Source: an uncultured Eubacteriales bacterium
GTDB lineage: Bacteria; Bacillota; Clostridia; Christensenellales; Borkfalkiaceae
Length of the DNA: 42,839 nt
Assembly (NCBI GenBank): GCA_905210545.1
Contig: CAJLXC010000002.1
Span: 1 to 42,839 of the forward strand
Direction of reading: 5' to 3'
The notes below the pieces were generated by a model, which saw nothing but the letters and a program-made list of their open reading frames with translations, was not told where the DNA came from and made no database searches. Of the stretch, positions 40,531 to 42,839 are shown one piece after another. Position numbers and translations under genes: made by a program. Position 1 is the stretch's first letter, and each line of letters opens with the position of its first letter.

Positions 40531-40619
40531 AATTATATTAAAAACGTCGATTTGTTGATTGTTCGGCAAGAGACTGATAAATAATTTCGGTCGATATATT
40601 TATATCGACGCGTTTTTTT
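40531..40619 (+). promoter_or_regulatory. Leader with intrinsic terminator and competing pairing (possible attenuator)
   Basis: The leader ends in a hairpin GTCGATAT / ATATCGAC (40590-40597 with 40602-40609) followed by GCG and a 7-base T run, a standard terminator, 18 bases before the coding start at 40637. An upstream segment CGTCGAT (40545-40551) can pair with ATCGACG (40604-40610), the 3' arm of the terminator, which would free the gene for transcription. Promoter, terminator and alternative pairing together suggest attenuation. No known riboswitch or leader-peptide pattern was recognised, so the signal is unknown. A short independent RNA is the alternative. Confidence 0.55.
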
Positions 40620-40636
40620 AACGGGAGAAGCGATTT

Positions 40637-42667
40637 ATGGAAGATAAGAAGTCTAAGGCTGAAAAAACAAACGACGAAACGGATTTGAATCAAAACCCGA
40701 AAAAGCATCGGGGATTAAAACGTTGGCAATGGGTTGCTTTTATATTGATTTTATTCGATTTGGCTGCGGGAATAGGCGCGTATTTTTTAGCGTTATGGTT
40801 TCGATTCGATTGCAGGTTTACGGAAATACCCAAAGAGAATCTTTACGCATGGTTTAAGTTTATTCCTGTTTATGCTGCGGCGAATATTATCGTTTTGTGG
40901 TCTTTAAGGCTTTATCAGAGCATCTGGAGATTTGCGAGCTTTACGGAACTTAAAAGGTTAATACTTGCGACACTGATTTTAGGCGTGTTTCACGCGGTTT
41001 TCATTACGGTACTGTTTCAGCCGATGCCGATTTCGTATTATTTTATCGGTATTCTTATTCAGTTTTTATTGATGATTTCCGTGCGTTTCGGCTATCGTTT
41101 CATAATGCTCGAACGCAATAAAATGGCAAGAACTTTCCAAAGAGACCACGCGAGCCGCGTAATGCTTATAGGCGCGGGAGCTGCCGGTCAAATGATATTA
41201 AGAGATCTTCATAACGCCAAAGAGATTAACGAGCGCGTCTGTTGTATAATCGACGATGACAAAAACAAGTGGGGGAGATTTATCGACGGAGTTCCCATAG
41301 TCGGCGGGAGAGACGATATTTTTCTTAACGTGGAAAAATATAAAATAGAGAAAATATTTCTTGCGATTCCCAGCGCAACGGCAATGGCGCGCAGAGATAT
41401 CCTTAATATTTGCAAGGAAACTAACTGCGAGCTTAAAAATTTACCCGGCGTATACGAGTTCGTAACGGGACACGTGACTGCGAGTTCGATGAAAAAGGTC
41501 GCGGTAGAAGACTTGCTCGGCAGAGAACCCGTAAAAGTCGATATGGACGAAATATATCGGTTTATACAAGGAAAAACCATTCTCGTTACGGGGGGAGGCG
41601 GGTCTATCGGCAGCGAATTGTGCAGGCAGATTGCCGCGCACAATCCAAAGCTTCTTATCGTGTTCGACATATATGAAAATAACGCGCACGCAATAGGTTT
41701 GGAATTAAAGGATAAATATCCGGATTTAAATCTCGAAGTGCTTATAGGTTCTGTTCGTGACAGCAGACGTATATTACAGGTTTTTAATAAATATAAGCCG
41801 GAAATAGTGTATCACGCAGCCGCACATAAACACGTGCCTTTGATGGAGATGAGTCCGTGCGAAGCGATTAAAAATAATGCGGTTGGGACTTATAAGACGG
41901 CTTATGCGGCAATGGTTAACGGCTGCAAAAGATTTGTGTTGATTTCTACGGATAAAGCGGTTAATCCCACAAACGTTATGGGCGCGTCCAAACGGCTGTG
42001 TGAAATGATTATTCAATCGTTCGACAGAAAAATTCGCGAAGGCAAAACCGCCGAACTTAAACCTATTTGTCTGCACGTGGATAATCTTACGGAATCGGAT
42101 TCCGATTTGTGGTATATACACGACGTTCCCAAAACCGAGTTTGTTGCGGTACGATTCGGAAACGTTTTGGGGAGTAACGGTTCGGTTATACCGAGATTTA
42201 AAGAACAGATAGAAAAAGGCGGACCTGTCACGGTTACGCATCCGGATATAATCAGATATTTTATAACTATTCCGGAAGCGGCGTCGCTCGTATTGCAGGC
42301 GGGAACGTATGCAGACGGCGGTGAAATATTCGTTCTCGATATGGGGTCGCCCGTAAAGATAGATACTCTCGCGAGAAACATGATAAAACTTTCCGGATTG
42401 CAACCGGACGTCGATATAAAAATCTCTTATACGGGACTTCGACCGGGCGAAAAACTTTACGAAGAAAAGCTTATGTCCGAAGAGGGCCTTAAAACCACGC
42501 CTAATCATCTGATTCACATAGGTTGTCCCATTCCGTTTGATACAGATGAGTTTTTAAGTCAGCTTAAGACGTTGATGTCGGCGGCGTACGACGGGAAAGA
42601 GAAAGATATTCGCCGTCTTATTTCCGAAGTGGTTCTTACGTACCGTCCAGCAAATACGGATAATTAA
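40637..42667 (+). CDS. Membrane nucleotide-sugar 4,6-dehydratase (CapD/PglF/WbpM type)
   Basis: The 676 residues have a charged N-terminus, four membrane segments (about 35-60, 72-92, 108-128, 133-152), a first nucleotide-binding domain (LIGAGAAGQMILRDL, about 175-190) and an extended SDR domain with TGGGGSIGSEL (about 318-328). Catalytic-site block STDKAVNPTNVMGASKR has Met in place of the usual Tyr, as in known UDP-GlcNAc 4,6-dehydratases of the FlaA1/PglF kind. The product would be a 4-keto-6-deoxy sugar nucleotide for surface polysaccharide or glycoprotein. Just before RFGNVLGSNGS lies an extra-looking segment (LHVDNLTESDSDLWYIHD). GGGAGA precedes the ATG. It follows the leader with the internal terminator. 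Confidence 0.9.
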   Translation: MEDKKSKAEKTNDETDLNQNPKKHRGLKRWQWVAFILILFDLAAGIGAYFLALWFRFDCRFTEIPKENLYAWFKFIPVYAAANIIVLWSLRLYQSIWRFASFTELKRLILATLILGVFHAVFITVLFQPMPISYYFIGILIQFLLMISVRFGYRFIMLERNKMARTFQRDHASRVMLIGAGAAGQMILRDLHNAKEINERVCCIIDDDKNKWGRFIDGVPIVGGRDDIFLNVEKYKIEKIFLAIPSATAMARRDILNICKETNCELKNLPGVYEFVTGHVTASSMKKVAVEDLLGREPVKVDMDEIYRFIQGKTILVTGGGGSIGSELCRQIAAHNPKLLIVFDIYENNAHAIGLELKDKYPDLNLEVLIGSVRDSRRILQVFNKYKPEIVYHAAAHKHVPLMEMSPCEAIKNNAVGTYKTAYAAMVNGCKRFVLISTDKAVNPTNVMGASKRLCEMIIQSFDRKIREGKTAELKPICLHVDNLTESDSDLWYIHDVPKTEFVAVRFGNVLGSNGSVIPRFKEQIEKGGPVTVTHPDIIRYFITIPEAASLVLQAGTYADGGEIFVLDMGSPVKIDTLARNMIKLSGLQPDVDIKISYTGLRPGEKLYEEKLMSEEGLKTTPNHLIHIGCPIPFDTDEFLSQLKTLMSAAYDGKEKDIRRLISEVVLTYRPANTDN

Positions 42668-42711
42668 CCCGACACTCGTAATAATCGTCTGTACTTGTGT
42701 TGTATTTGATA

Positions 42712-42717
42712 TATAAT
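42712..42717 (+). promoter_or_regulatory. Isolated -10-like TATAAT
   Basis: TATAAT lies 45 bases after the dehydratase stop. No good -35 box is found at 16-18 bases, so promoter activity is doubtful. Confidence 0.25.
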
Positions 42718-42730
42718 AGTTATGTCTGTT

Positions 42731-42753
42731 GAAAAACCGTTACACGGTTTTTC
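42731..42753. terminator. Hairpin terminator after the dehydratase gene
   Basis: GAAAAACCGT pairs with ACGGTTTTTC around a 3-base loop, with A and T runs inside the stem ends; usable on either strand. Confidence 0.65.
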
Positions 42754-42780
42754 ATTGCAAATATCTGTTTTTGAGCATAA

Positions 42781-42821
42781 AATCAGCCGAGCGATTAAAC
42801 GCCCGGCTGATTCTTCTTTTT
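42781..42821 (+). terminator. Second, stronger terminator
   Basis: AATCAGCCG pairs with CGGCTGATT, with an inner GCG/CGC stem after one mismatch and a 6-base loop, then CTTCTTTTT. Confidence 0.85.
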
Positions 42822-42839
42822 GCCGTTCAAATCGACTTT

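Overview
The window reads as a chromosomal segment of an anaerobic, low-to-mid GC Bacillota, most likely an uncultured gut-type Clostridia. The placement rests on AGGAGG-type ribosome sites, TTGaca/TATAAT promoters, separate GyrBA and ParEC pairs, clostridial families (DUF1385, DUF5685, YhaN/YhaO-like nuclease genes, GH106) and tRNA genes with encoded CCA. The code is standard: RF1 is present and TGA ends many genes. No rRNA, CRISPR array, transposase, prophage or origin was seen.

Layout. 1-183: partial zinc-ribbon gene. 398-4828: gyrB-gyrA, then tRNA-Thr on a consensus promoter. 5126-6180: disturbed zone with a membrane gene broken by TGA, GC-rich short repeats and tRNA-Pro(GGG) flanked by copies of its own two ends. 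6257-7561: trmB and a membrane-anchored XRE regulator. 7785-10233: GT8 glycosyltransferase, frameshifted PlsC-like acyltransferase and CrtO-like membrane protein. 10340-14637: SbcD/SbcC-like pair, HNH protein and amidohydrolase in one tight operon. 14688-15207: tails of three lost genes, one recognisable as uronate isomerase. 15280-16296: zinc-lobe dehydrogenase lacking catalytic zinc ligands. 16485-25321: bL31, a DUF1385-PrmC fusion, RF1, an aminotransferase coupled to a DRE-TIM synthase (possible Re-citrate synthase), a small P-loop protein, threonine synthase and TrpRS. 25330-28770: DUF5685, degenerate J protein, membrane protein and RlmD-like methyltransferase. 28858-29008: candidate structured RNA with its own promoter and terminator. 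29115-33490: parE-parC, then tRNA-Ser(CGA). 34025-40357: Lgt-like protein and L-rhamnose genes (GH106 rhamnosidase, rhaA, class II aldolase). 40531-42667: a leader with a terminator and competing pairing (possible attenuator), ahead of a membrane sugar-nucleotide dehydratase.

How genes work together. GyrBA and ParEC supply both type II topoisomerases. bL31, PrmC, RF1, TrpRS, TrmB and RlmD form a translation and RNA-modification block. The rhamnose block would free L-rhamnose inside the cell, isomerise it and cleave the phosphorylated ketose; no rhamnulokinase lies here. The gene tails at 14.7-15.2 kb suggest that other uronate or rhamnoside utilisation genes were deleted. The most unusual items are the candidate RNA before parE, the possible attenuator before the dehydratase gene, the tRNA-Pro with duplicated ends, and the SbcCD-HNH operon with a transmembrane hairpin inside its SbcC-like protein. 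All functional statements rest on reading motifs by eye; no search was run.
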